Part shown: positions 1 to 8,321 of the stretch, in pieces
How positions within the stretch are numbered: position 1 is the stretch's first letter
Layout: every line of letters begins with the position of its first letter
Made by a program: the position numbers and the translations under genes
Notes under the pieces: model-generated
The model's database searches: none
What the model saw: only the letters and a program-made list of their open reading frames with translations
What the model was told of the DNA's origin: nothing
NCBI GenBank assembly: GCA_963795195.1
Contig: CAWCGU010000006.1
Span: forward strand, 1,240,001 to 1,304,000
Source: CAWCGU01 sp963795195
Lineage (GTDB): Bacteria > Actinomycetota > Thermoleophilia > Solirubrobacterales > 70-9
DNA: 64,000 nt
Direction of reading: 5' to 3'

Positions 1-1
1 T

Positions 2-517
2 CTGGCTGAATTCCCCGACGGTGACCTCGATAAGGGCCGCCTGCCGAGCGCGGTGCTCTCCGTCGCCGGACAGGCGGCGCGCGCGGCCGAGCACCCGGAT
101 CAGCCCACGGAGATTGCGGTCGCCCGGGTGCTGACGAACTCGGGAACCTGGGTCGTGCTCCACGGCACCTCACTGATCGCCGCCGGCTCGAAGCGGACGG
201 CCGTGATCGTCGAGCCCGCCCACCCGGCGCGGATCACCCCCCTGCTGATGTCCGCCTACGGGCTGACGGAACGAGAGCAGGAGGTGACACGGCTAATCCT
301 GCAGGGAGACTCGACAGCGCAGGCGGCCGAGCACCTCGTCGTCTCACCACACACGATCCAACAGCACCTGAAGAGCATCTTCGAGAAGACCGGCGTGCGC
401 AGCCGCCGCGACCTCGTCGGCAAGGTCTTCTTCTCCCACTACGAACCGCGACTGCGGGACAATGAGGACCGAATGGCGGTCGAGAAGCCGCTGCGCGGGG
501 GCCCGTTCCCAAGCTGA
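2..517 (+). CDS. LuxR-type HTH transcriptional regulator, C-terminal part
   Basis: The reading frame is open from base 2, so the gene starts upstream of the window and only the C-terminal ~170 residues are present. The last ~75 residues form a LuxR/GerE-type helix-turn-helix: LTEREQEVTRLILQG followed by a recognition helix around VSPHTIQQHLKSIFEKTGV. The segment before it has no motif I recognise; in related actinobacterial proteins a GAF-like sensor domain precedes this HTH. The likely role is DNA binding and transcription control in response to an unknown signal. The family call is firm, the regulated genes are unknown. The gene is convergent with the toxin-antitoxin pair downstream. Confidence 0.8.
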   Translation: MAEFPDGDLDKGRLPSAVLSVAGQAARAAEHPDQPTEIAVARVLTNSGTWVVLHGTSLIAAGSKRTAVIVEPAHPARITPLLMSAYGLTEREQEVTRLILQGDSTAQAAEHLVVSPHTIQQHLKSIFEKTGVRSRRDLVGKVFFSHYEPRLRDNEDRMAVEKPLRGGPFPS

Positions 518-541
518 ACCGGGTCAGCAGGCCTGCTCGTT

Positions 542-955
542 TCAGGCGAACGGATTCTCGATCAGCACGGAGTCGAGCTCGGTGCCGTGCGACAGGTCCT
601 CCGTCAACAGCCGCCCGCAGCCGCCGGCACGCGCCGCAGTGAGAATCTGGGCGTCCCAGAACGAGATTTGGGAAGTGCGGCTGAGATCCACCGCGCGGAG
701 CACCACATGCTTGTCCACCACCACCACGGGAAGCATTGCCAGGACGCGCACGGCGTCGGCGGCGTCCTCGTCGCTCAGCGGCTCGCGAAGTCGCCGGGTG
801 ACGACGACATAGAACTCGCTAAGCACCTGCGTGCTGATGACGAACTGCTTGTCTTCAGCTGCAAGAAGCGATCGCGCGGTATCACGCTTGGACGGCTCGG
901 AGTCGTCGACAGCGTAAACGAGGACATTGGTGTCGACGAAGTCCCTAGCGGGCAT
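542..955 (-). CDS. PIN-domain toxin ribonuclease (VapC-like)
   Basis: This is a 137-residue PIN-domain protein. It begins MPARDFVDTNVLVYAVD, with the first catalytic Asp in the FVDTNVL motif. A conserved Glu lies in VLSEFYVV, and the later acidic residues are in SFWDAQILTAA and LLTEDLSHG. PIN toxins are Mg-dependent ribonucleases, often cutting tRNA or rRNA. I chose the ATG at 955 because the residues upstream of it are low-complexity and only extend into the antitoxin gene. Its start overlaps the last 11 bases of the upstream ribbon-helix-helix gene, the usual antitoxin-first arrangement of a type II system. Confidence 0.88.
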   Translation of the reverse strand: MPARDFVDTNVLVYAVDDSEPSKRDTARSLLAAEDKQFVISTQVLSEFYVVVTRRLREPLSDEDAADAVRVLAMLPVVVVDKHVVLRAVDLSRTSQISFWDAQILTAARAGGCGRLLTEDLSHGTELDSVLIENPFA

Positions 956-1178
956 GCGCGCCGTCGCGCGTCCAGGTTCTCCCGGCCTCGCCGCTACTTG
1001 CCCGCGAGCGATCGGCAAGCTCGAGGAAAGCGCTCATTCCGTCGTTGAGGGGTACCTCGCGTGCAAACGACTCGAGGTACTCACGCACGAGCGCATTGAG
1101 CGAAGTTCCTCGTTCGAGGGCGCGAATGCGAGCCTTGCGCAGGACGTCCTCGTCGACTGCGAGCGTCAGATTGGGCAT
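945..1178 (-). CDS. ribbon-helix-helix antitoxin (VapB/CopG-like)
   Basis: This 77-residue protein starts MPNLTLAVDEDVLRKARIRA, with the beta strand and first helix of a ribbon-helix-helix DNA-binding domain. It continues with the second helix in SLNALVREYLESFA. The C-terminal ~35 residues would be the toxin-wrapping segment. It precedes and overlaps the PIN toxin by 11 bases, so the two are expected to be co-translated. The antitoxin should neutralise the RNase and, as a complex, repress the promoter just upstream, where two 12-base direct repeats lie. The pairing and fold are clear; the exact family name is inferred. Confidence 0.85.
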   Translation of the reverse strand: MPNLTLAVDEDVLRKARIRALERGTSLNALVREYLESFAREVPLNDGMSAFLELADRSRASSGEAGRTWTRDGAHAR

Positions 1179-1195
1179 TTGACTGGCCTCAGTCC

Positions 1196-1223
1196 GTGTA
1201 GCACAGGATCAGTGTAACACAGG
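1196..1223 (-). promoter_or_regulatory. direct-repeat operator/promoter of the toxin-antitoxin pair
   Basis: Two near-identical 12-mers, GTGTAGCACAGG (1196-1207) and GTGTAACACAGG (1212-1223), start 16 bases apart, 18-45 bases upstream of the antitoxin ATG. Read on the minus strand, TACACT resembles a -10 box. Ribbon-helix-helix antitoxins usually bind such short repeated sites, so this is the probable autoregulatory operator. The repeats are seen; the binding is inferred. Confidence 0.5.
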
Positions 1224-1808
1224 GTCCTTTCCATCCTCGCCGAGCAGCTTGTCGGTGCCGCCCTGGCCCAGCAGCTCGTCACGGCCGCCACCGCCGCAGA
1301 CGATCTCGTTGCCGCCGCTGGCTCGGACGAAATCGTTGCCGCCGAGCGCCGCGACCACATCGTCGCCCGGGGCGCCGGTGAGCGTCTCGCCGTCTTCGGT
1401 GCCGACGATCGTCGCGGTTAGGCCGTTGCAGATGGTGGTCGTCCCGCCACCGCCACCGCCACCACCGGGTTCGTTCGGCGCCGGGTCGCAGGCGTTGCCC
1501 AGCTCGTCCCACATCCGCGTTGGCCTGGTCGGCGTTTGCGGCGAGCTGGCAGTTATCGGGGCTCGTCGTCCAGGCCGTCCGGCGTCGTCATCGGGGTCGC
1601 AGGCGTCGCCCAGCGCGTCGCGGTCGGCGTCGGTCTGGTCGTTGGCGACCGAGGGGCAGATCGTCCGTCCCGATGGGGAAAAGCCGTCGCGATCTGGGTC
1701 GTCGGGCGTGGTCAGCGAGATGTCGTCGACGTCGTAGCGATGGCAGAAGCGAACGTCGCCGGGGTTCCCGGGGTCTTGGTAGGAACACGAGGTCCGAAAG
1801 ACAAGCAT
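1209..1808 (-). pseudogene. degraded TSP3/RTX calcium-binding secreted protein
   Basis: The upstream half carries thrombospondin type 3 repeats (DDPDRDGF, NDQTDADRDALGDACDPDDD). The downstream half carries RTX-like glycine repeats (GGGGRDELLGQGGTDKLLGE). Both motifs bind calcium in secreted surface proteins. A second TSP3 unit (DNCQLAANADQANADV) lies in another frame at about 1500-1590 and the original frame resumes at DELGNACDP. There are therefore two compensating one-base shifts, one at a GGG run. The RTX end is abrupt (stop after GEDGKDPVLH) and no signal peptide is found upstream. It is either a decayed gene or a fragment with sequence errors. The ATG at 1808 is only a convenient limit. 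Confidence 0.55.
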
Positions 1809-1890
1809 GACGAGGGCCTGGGGTGGCAAAAGCCGAGACGTCGAGCGGCGACCTCGGTGTCCGCGGCCCTGCGCAACGGCGGCCGCTCGA

Positions 1891-1995
1891 CCGTCGGCGA
1901 TCCAGGTCAGCGGCACCGACGCCGCGGGCAACGCGGGCCAGGGCTCGCTTGGCGTGCGGCCGAAGGCACCGAGAGCCGCCTCCCCGAAGCGTTAG
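1891..1995 (+). pseudogene. C-terminal fragment of an Ig-like secreted protein
   Basis: The plus strand reads AIQVSGTDAAGNAGQGSLGV and ends in a basic tail before a TAG. The phrase 'D-A-A-G-N' is typical of the last strand of bacterial Ig-like or cadherin-like domains in secreted proteins. No upstream part in the same frame continues the domain, so this is an orphan 3' end facing the TSP3/RTX remnant. Their junction near 1810-1890 would be a rearrangement point. The match is short and the call tentative. Confidence 0.35.
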
Positions 1996-2019
1996 CGCTC
2001 AAGCGGAAAGGCTGAGTAA

Positions 2020-2353
2020 CTACGCGGTGGCCGCGCCGCCGTCGAAGCGATCGAGACGCTCGATCATCCGGGAACAGCGCTTCGCTGTGGGCGCGGCTGT
2101 CCCTGCGAAGCTCCCGCAGTTCATCCATCAGACCGCGCATAAACTGCTTGTTGTCGTCGAGCATCTGCGCCATCGCCATCTCGTAGAGCTCGAAGGCTTC
2201 CCTGTTTTTGCGATGCTCGTCCCTGACTTCCTCCATGAGTTTGTTCCCACGAGTCATGAGCTCGTTGCCACGGGCCATGTGCTCGTTCCCACGGGCCATG
2301 TGTTCGTTCCCACGGGCCATGTGTTCGTCGATGCGCTTTAGCACCTCGTCCAT
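2020..2353 (-). CDS. short coiled-coil protein with seven-residue tandem repeats
   Basis: I do not recognise this protein. It begins MDEVLKRIDEHMARGNE and carries HMARGNE three times plus the variant LMTRGNK, a seven-residue period that suits a coiled coil. A charged helical segment follows (EEVRDEHRKNREAFELYEMA). The uninterrupted frame runs to 1907 with an Arg-rich shadow tail. Removing one G from the GGG run at 2070-2072 gives a natural end, FRMIERLDRFDGGAATA, with a stop at 2020. I therefore annotate the shifted frame, about 110 residues. There is no signal peptide or membrane segment. A structural or scaffold role is possible but not shown. Confidence 0.6.
2243..2326. repeat. four tandem 21-bp units inside the coiled-coil gene
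   Basis: Units begin at 2243, 2264, 2285 and 2306. The last two are identical and the others differ at a few bases. Each unit encodes one HMARGNE-like heptad on the minus strand, so the array is coding and expands the coiled coil by whole heptads. Confidence 0.9.
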
Positions 2354-2420
2354 CGCCGGATTGTCGCAAACGAAGCGCGCCGACGGGCGCGCAAGTCGTT
2401 TCGAGGGCGTCCCGAAAGCG

Positions 2421-2706
2421 TCAGGAAACTGCGGTCTGCATCGCCCGCTTGTCCTCACTGAGGCGCGGCGCGGTTCGCGCTAACCGAGCGCCTCCAGGCC
2501 CGCGCGATCCGGCCGCGTCGCGATGCTCTTTCATCCGCCGCAGGTGAGCAAGCGAGCAGACTTTGAGAGGCGTTCCAAGCAGTTCACTGGCCGTCGCCTC
2601 CGTCTCGAGCTCCCAGCCGTCCCACCGCCACGCCCCCGATGGTGACGAAGTTCACGTCGTGTTCGTTCAAGATCGAGATAAGGGCGTGCAGGTTGAACTC
2701 GCTCAT
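2421..2706 (-). pseudogene. remnant of a minimal nucleotidyltransferase gene
   Basis: The frame from ATG 2706 reads MSEFNLHALISILNEHDVNF then VTIGGVAVGRLG, the N-terminus of a common small nucleotidyltransferase family. In another frame, from about 2617 to the stop at 2421, the sequence reads ELLGTPLKVCSLAHLRRMKE, which resembles the C-terminal block of the same family. The middle ~80 residues, including the catalytic Asp pair, are missing, so the gene has an internal deletion plus a frameshift. It lies directly behind a helix-turn-helix gene whose corrected end gives an ATGA overlap. It was probably the second gene of a two-gene toxin-antitoxin-like unit. Family assignment is from memory of the motif pattern. 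Confidence 0.5.
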
Positions 2707-3013
2707 TGATCCGATCCAGGCTTGGCCCGGTCATCTGCTTGGACAGTCGATGCACGCGGGCCAGTCGCTCATGCATCGGCAGGGCCAGGTCGGCGCGCTG
2801 GCGGGCACGGGCGCCCTCATCGAGCTCGACGGCGCCTTCGACTCGCGTGCGCAGGTCATACGTCCCAGAGATCGAATCCAGCAACCCGTCGAGCGGCAGC
2901 CGGTACTCGCCGCCCGGAAGCCGGATGTAGGGCACTCGCCCATCCCGAATCCAGTTGGTCACCATCCGCGGCGACACGCGCAGAAGCTCGCCGGCCTCTC
3001 TCGTCGTCAGCAT
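2703..3013 (-). CDS. MerR/excisionase-type helix-turn-helix protein (frameshifted 3' end)
   Basis: The protein starts MLTTREAGELLRVSPRMVTN, followed by WIRDGRVPYIRLPGGEYRL, a winged helix-turn-helix of the excisionase/MerR type. A helical region after it ends near LARVHRLSKQMTG. The raw frame then runs on to 2531 in a shadow sequence. A one-base indel near the CCC run at 2726-2728 would end it at a TGA (2703-2705) overlapping the ATG of the nucleotidyltransferase remnant. I take that as the real end. It is probably the DNA-binding, antitoxin-like partner of the decayed gene. A palindromic site lies 40-60 bases upstream of its ATG. Confidence 0.65.
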
Positions 3014-3052
3014 TCGCCCAGCCAGCGTGATGCACCGAGTTTAAGCGTGTTT

Positions 3053-3074
3053 TCGGATATTTCCGAGTTTCCGA
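3053..3074. promoter_or_regulatory. inverted-repeat operator upstream of the HTH gene
   Basis: TCGGA (3053-3057) and TCCGA (3062-3066) form a perfect inverted repeat around TATT, and a third TCCGA copy follows at 3070-3074. The site sits between the metH 3' end and the start of the helix-turn-helix gene. It is a plausible autoregulatory operator; binding is inferred only from position. Confidence 0.4.
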
Positions 3075-3087
3075 GTCAGACCACCGG

Positions 3088-6000
3088 CTACTCAGAAACG
3101 GGCGCGGATCCAGCCACTACGCAGGCGCCATCGCGGTGCGCCTCGCCCTCGGCCTCGACGCTGCCCTCGGTCGGCTCGTCCTCGGGCGGCAGCTCGCCGC
3201 CGCGGTCGGTGCCGGCGATCAGCTCGTCGGGCTGCTTCTCCTTGGGGATGAAGCCGGACTTCATGCCGAAGTAGACGGCCTGCGGGTGGTGGGCGATGAT
3301 CGCCACCGTCGACTGCTCGGGCATCACGGCGTAGCCGCCGGAGAGGGTCATGCCGATCTCCTCGAGGCCGAGCAGGCGCCAGACCTTCTCGTGCTCGGAC
3401 TGGTCCGGGCAGGCCGGGTAGCCCCAGGAGTAGCGGCGGCCCTGGTCGAGGTCGATGCCGAGGTCGCGGCGGACGTCGGGTGCAGCCACTCGGCCAGGCC
3501 CTCGGCCGACTGCACGCCGAGGCCGTGGGTGAAGAGCTGCTCGGCGAACTCGCCGTCCTTCTCGAGCTTCGCCATCAGGTCGGTGACCTCGGGGCCGACC
3601 GTCACGCCCTGGAGCGCGACCACGTCGCGCTCGCCGCGAGTCGAGCGGCCGGTAGAAGTCGGCGAGGCAGATGCGGTCGTGCTTGGGCTGGCGCGGGAAG
3701 ACGAGGCGCTCGATCTCGCGCGTCCGGGTCCTCGGGGTCGAAGATGACCAGCTCGTTGCCGTCGGAGTTGCAGGGGAAGTAGCCGAGCTTGGCGCGCGGG
3801 TGGAGGTAGTCCTGCTCGCGCCACATCCGCTCGAGCCGCGGCGCGAAGCCCTCCTCGTCGCCGTCGCCCTCGACGAGCTTCCGCCAGTCCTCGCCCTTCA
3901 CGCCGCGGCCGCCCCAGTGCAGCTTGAAGAGCACGTGGCGGTCGAGGTAGGGGTAGACGTCGTCGAGGTCGACCTCGATCTCGCGCACGCCCCAGAACGG
4001 CGGCTCGGGGATCGCGTTGTCGGTGACGGCGGCGGAGCGCACGGAGTCGTCGGTGACCGGCGGCCCGTCGTCGACGACGACCGGCTTCTCGCGCAGCTCG
4101 CGCGCGCCCGTCGCGGGTCTTCTCGACCAGCGCCGCGCGCGCGTCCTCGTCGATCAGCGCGTCCATCGTGTCGAGCCCCTGGAAGGCGTCCTTGCAGTAG
4201 AAGACGCCGGGCTCGTAGATCTCGTCGGACTCCTTGCCCTGCGGGTAGAGCATGCGGCGGCCGAAGTCGCGGTTGATCGCGGCGCCGCCGATCAGCACCG
4301 GGAACTCGAGCCCGCGCTCGTGCAGCTCGTCGACGCAGGTCGGCATCTGCTTCGAGGTCGAGACGAGCAGCGCCGAGAGGCCGATCGCGTCGGCGTCGTG
4401 CTCGACCGCGGCGTCGATGATCGTGTCGACCGGGACCTGCTTGCCGAGGTCGATCACGGTGTAGCCGTTGTTGGTCAGGATCGTGTTGACGAGCGACTTG
4501 CCGATGTCGTGGACGTCGCCGAAGACGGTCGCGATCACGACCTTGCCCTTGGTGTGGCCCTCGATCCGGTCGAGGTAGTTCTCGAGCTGCGCGACGGCGC
4601 GCTTCATCACCTCGGCCGACTGCAGCACGAAGGGCAGGATCAGCTCGCCGGCGCCGAACTTGTCGCCGACCTCCTTCATCGCCGGCAGCAGCACCTGGTT
4701 CAGCGTCGGGACGGCGCCGATCTTCTCGTGCAGCGGTCGATCCAGTCCTCGACGCCGTCCTTCTTGCGGCGCAGGATGTGCCAGTGCAGGGCCTCCTCGG
4801 GCTCCATGCCCTCGGTCGGGTCGGCGGCCGACTCGGCCTCCTCGTCGCGGCCCTCGAAGTGCTCGATGAAGCGCTGCGAGCGCGTCCTCGCGGCGGTTGA
4901 AGACGAGGTCGTCGGCGAGCTCGCGCTCCTCCTCGGGGATCTCGCGGTAGGGCGTGATGTGGTTCGGGTTGACCATCGCCAGGTCGAGCCCGGCCTCGAC
5001 GCAGTGGTGCAGGAAGACCGAGTTGAGGACGGCGCGCGCGGGCATCCCGAACCCGAAGGAGACGTTGGAGACGCCGAGCGAGGTCTTGACGCCCGGCAGG
5101 GCCTCCTTGATCGCGCGGATCCCCTCGATCGTCTCGACGCCGAGTCCTTGAACTCGTCGTAGCCGGTGGCCAGCGTGAAGGTGAGGGCGTCGAAGATCAG
5201 CAGCTCGGGGTCGAGCCCGTGCTCGTCGACGGCGTAGCCGTGGATGCGCTTGGCGATCTCGAGCTTGCGCTGGCGCGTCTTCGCCATCGACTCCTCGTCG
5301 ATCGTCAGCGCGATCAGCGCGGCGCCGTGGGCCTTGGCCAGCGGGACGACGAGGTCGAGCTTGTCGCGGCCGGCCTCGAGGTTGATCGAGTTGACGACCG
5401 CCCGCCCGGGGTTCTGCTCGAGCGCGGCCTTCATCACGTCGGGCTCGGTCGAGTCGATCTGGATCGGCGTCGGCTGGGTGAAGGCGACCCGCTCGACGAC
5501 CTTGCGCATCTGCTCGTCCTCGTCCTGGCGCTCGGTCAGCGCGACGCAGAGGTCGAGCACGTGGGCGCCGCCCTCGACCTGGTCCTCGGCGACCTGGACG
5601 AGGCCGTCGTAGTCGTCGGCCAGCAGCAGCTCCTTGGCGGCTTGCGCGAGCCCTGCGAGTTGACGCGCTCGCCGACCAGCGTCGGGCGCGGCTCCTGGAC
5701 CAGCGGAGTCGAGGTCATCATCGAGCTCAGCTCGGGCGGGCCGCCGCGGGACGCGCGCCGAGGACGTGGCCCTTGACGCGCTCGTGAATCGCGCGGATGT
5801 GCTCGGCGTCGTGCCGCAGCAGCCGCCGACGATGCCGACGCCGAAGCGCTCGACGAACTCGCCGAGCGTCTTGGCGAGCGGCTCCGGAGTCTCGGGGAAG
5901 ATCGTCTCGCCGTCGGGGCCCTGCAGCGGCAGGCCGGCGTTCGGGATGCAGTGGACGGGAGCGGGCTGGACTCGCCGAGGTAGCGGATCGCGTCGCGCAT

Positions 6001-6690
6001 GTCCTCGGGGCCGGTCGAGCAGTTGAGCCCGATCACCTGGACGTCGAGCGCGCTGAGCGTCGTCAGCACGGCCTCGATGTCGGTGCCGAGCAGCATCTTG
6101 CCGCCGTTCGGCAGCAGCGAGACGCTGATCTGGATCGGCAGCGTGCTGCCGGTCAGCTTGAAGGCCTCGCGGGCGCCGAAGATCGCCGCCTTGACCTCGA
6201 GGATGTCCTGGGCGGTCTCGATGATGATCAGGTCGGCGCCGCCCTCGACCAGGCCCTGGGCCTGCTCGGTGAAGACCTCGACCAGCTCGGCGAAGCTGAT
6301 GTCGCCGAGCGTCGGGTCGTCGGAGGCGGGCAGGAAGCCGGTCGGGCCGATCGAGCCGGCGACGAAGCGGTCCTCGCCGACCGCCTTGCGGGCGATCTGG
6401 GCGGCCTTCGGTTGATCTCCAGCGTGTGCTCGCCGAGCCCCACTCGTCGAGCTTGATACGGGACGCCTGGAAGGTGTCGGTCTCGACGACCTCGGCGCCG
6501 GCCTCGACCATCGAGGTGTGGACGCCCTCGATCACGTCGGGGCGGTTCAGGACCAGCGCCTCGTGGCACTTCCCGGGCAGGCCGCCGTAGTCCTCGTCGT
6601 CAGCTCGAACTGCTCGAGCGTCGCGCCCATGCCGCCGTCGAAGAGGACGACGCGCGAATTGACCGCGCTTATGAAATCCCGCTCGGCCAT
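3088..6690 (-). CDS. metH: cobalamin-dependent methionine synthase, multiple frameshifts
   Basis: MetH transfers methyl from 5-methyltetrahydrofolate to homocysteine through cobalamin. All modules can be read across changing frames. The homocysteine-binding domain starts MAERDFISAVNSRVVLFDGG and carries the zinc-ligand motif VGGCCGTTP. A pterin-binding domain (PTLVGERVNSQGSR), the cap domain, the B12 domain with DVHDIGKSLV (His ligand) and the reactivation domain with RYSWGYPACPDQSEHEKVWR follow. The total of ~1,200 residues is normal for the family. At least eight one-base indels break the frame (near 6600, 6440, 6415, 5945, 5645, 5145, 4880, 4735, 4110, 3665 and 3480). No domain is missing, so I regard them as sequence errors rather than decay. 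The ATG at 6690 is 14 bases after GGAGG, inside the riboswitch outlet. Confidence 0.9.
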
Positions 6691-6707
6691 GTGAATTGGT
6701 GTTACCT

Positions 6708-6805
6708 CCATCGCTCCCGGCTGTCGCACCGTGCTCGCCTCCGGGGAGGCGCACGGTTGCGGCGGCGTCATCGATCCGGGTCTCTCGGCCGCTCTTGATG
6801 GTCAC
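6708..6805 (-). promoter_or_regulatory. SAM riboswitch (S-box type) in the metH leader
   Basis: Read on the minus strand, the leader contains the S-box blocks in order. They are ATCAAGAG, GAGAGACCCGGATCGATGA, CGCCGCAACCG, a variable hairpin (GCGCCTCCCCGGAGGCGAGC), GGTGCGACAGCCGGGAG and GAT closing the first stem. These match the conserved core that binds S-adenosylmethionine. The closing stem runs into the GGAGG ribosome-binding site 14-18 bases before the metH ATG, and no U-tract terminator fits in the remaining gap. Control is therefore probably at translation: high SAM hides the site and lowers MetH. The motif match is by eye. Confidence 0.85.
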
Positions 6806-6900
6806 CATCAATATACGACACGCATGCCGAATCCATCGGCGATGGGAAGAGCACAACTGTGCGCGACGTCACACAACGGCAGGCATGAAAAGGAAGAACC

Positions 6901-8304
6901 TTGGGAGAGCTTCAGAACGTTGAGGAGGTAACTCAGATTTCAACCGGCCTTCCCCCCGGACCGCGCTGGCCGAGCGCGGCACAAGCGGTGGCGCAGTGGA
7001 ACCGCCCACTGACGTTCCTCGAGCGCTGCCGCGCCCGCTACGGAAAGCGGTTCACGATTCGCTTCCCGCTGCTGCCCCCGTTCGTCGTGATGTCGGACCC
7101 GCAGGACGTCAAGGGGGTGTTCACCGCGCCGGCCGACGTCCTCCATCCCGGTGAGGGCGCCAAGATCCTCGAGCCGGTCGTCGGCAGCAACTCGGTGATC
7201 CTGCTCGACGAGGCACCGCACATGGAGCAGCGCCGCCTGATGCTGCCCGCCTTCCACGGTGAGAAGATGGAACGCCTCTCAGGGTTGATGGCCGAGGTGG
7301 TCGAGCGGGAGATCGCCGGCTGGCCGCGCGGCACGGAGCTTGCGCTGCAGCCGCGGATGCAGCACCTGACCCTCGAGATCATCCTCCGGGCCGTCTTCGG
7401 GCTGGACCCCGGCGAGCGGCTCGACGCACTGCGCGACCGGCTCTCGGAGATGCTCACGTTCGGCGACCGGCCGGTCAGCCTGCTGCCGATTCCGGTCGAT
7501 AGCAACGTCGGCCGGATGCTGGGCCGCCTCGCTCCGTTCAAGCGCTTTCTGGACCTGCAGGCGGAGATCGACGAGCGCATTTTTGAGTTGATCGACGAAC
7601 GCCGCGCGGACATCGCAGCGGGCAACACGCGCGACGACGTCCTCTCGATGCTGCTCGAGGCGCGCCACCAGGACGGCTCGCCGATGTCCGCCCAGGAACT
7701 GCGTGACGAACTGCTGACGATGCTGGTCGCCGGGCACGAGACCACGGCCGGGACACTCGCCTGGACCTTCGATCGGCTGTTGGGAGCCCCGTCGGTCCTC
7801 GGGCGGCTGGTCTCGAGCGTCGACGGCGGCGAAGACGAGGGGTATTTGACCGCAACGATCCAGGAGAGCATGCGCAGCCGGCCCGTGCTTCCCAACGTCG
7901 AGCCGCGACTGACGATGCGCCCGATCGAGATCAACGGCTGGACCTATCCGGCCGGCGTCTGCCTGACCCCGAACGCATATTTGGTTCACCACGATCCGGA
8001 GGTCTACCCCGATCCCTACAGCTTCCGCCCAGAGCGATTCCTCGACACGCCTCCCGGCACTTATACGTGGCTCCCGTTCGGCGGCGGCCGCCGTCGTTGC
8101 ATCGGAGCCAGCTTCGCGATGGTCGAGATGAAGATCGTCCTGGCATCGCTGCTTCGGGAATGCGAGATCACACGGGCCGGCGACGGCCACGAGCCGACCC
8201 GCCGGCGCAACATCACGATCCGGCCGAAGGACGGAACGCGTGTGCTGCTGCGGGAGCGGGCCAGGGTTGAGCCGGCGGTTGAGCCTGAGGTGGTCGCGGC
8301 TTAG
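6901..8304 (+). CDS. cytochrome P450
   Basis: This 467-residue P450 has the I-helix oxygen-binding motif AGHETTAGT, the K-helix ExxR (ESMR), the meander motif PERFLD and the heme-thiolate loop FGGGRRRCIGASFA. It is soluble and class I-like, so it needs separate ferredoxin and reductase; the FprA-type reductase at 13.4 kb is one candidate electron source. The substrate is unknown. The open frame starts at TTG 6901 behind AGGAAG. A stronger Shine-Dalgarno sequence (GAGGAGGT) sits further in, before an ATT codon, so the true start is uncertain by ~12 residues. The gene is divergent from metH, and a paralogue lies at 42.4 kb. Confidence 0.92.
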   Translation: MGELQNVEEVTQISTGLPPGPRWPSAAQAVAQWNRPLTFLERCRARYGKRFTIRFPLLPPFVVMSDPQDVKGVFTAPADVLHPGEGAKILEPVVGSNSVILLDEAPHMEQRRLMLPAFHGEKMERLSGLMAEVVEREIAGWPRGTELALQPRMQHLTLEIILRAVFGLDPGERLDALRDRLSEMLTFGDRPVSLLPIPVDSNVGRMLGRLAPFKRFLDLQAEIDERIFELIDERRADIAAGNTRDDVLSMLLEARHQDGSPMSAQELRDELLTMLVAGHETTAGTLAWTFDRLLGAPSVLGRLVSSVDGGEDEGYLTATIQESMRSRPVLPNVEPRLTMRPIEINGWTYPAGVCLTPNAYLVHHDPEVYPDPYSFRPERFLDTPPGTYTWLPFGGGRRRCIGASFAMVEMKIVLASLLRECEITRAGDGHEPTRRRNITIRPKDGTRVLLRERARVEPAVEPEVVAA

Positions 8305-8321
8305 GTCTGCTCGAGCGAGCG

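Noticed and set aside
2243..2326. CRISPR-like array
   Set aside because: Units are contiguous 21-mers without spacers, in frame with a coding heptad, and no cas gene is nearby.
3088..6690. Programmed frameshifting in metH
   Set aside because: Too many sites, in both directions, without slippery heptamers or a shared downstream structure; sequence error explains them better.
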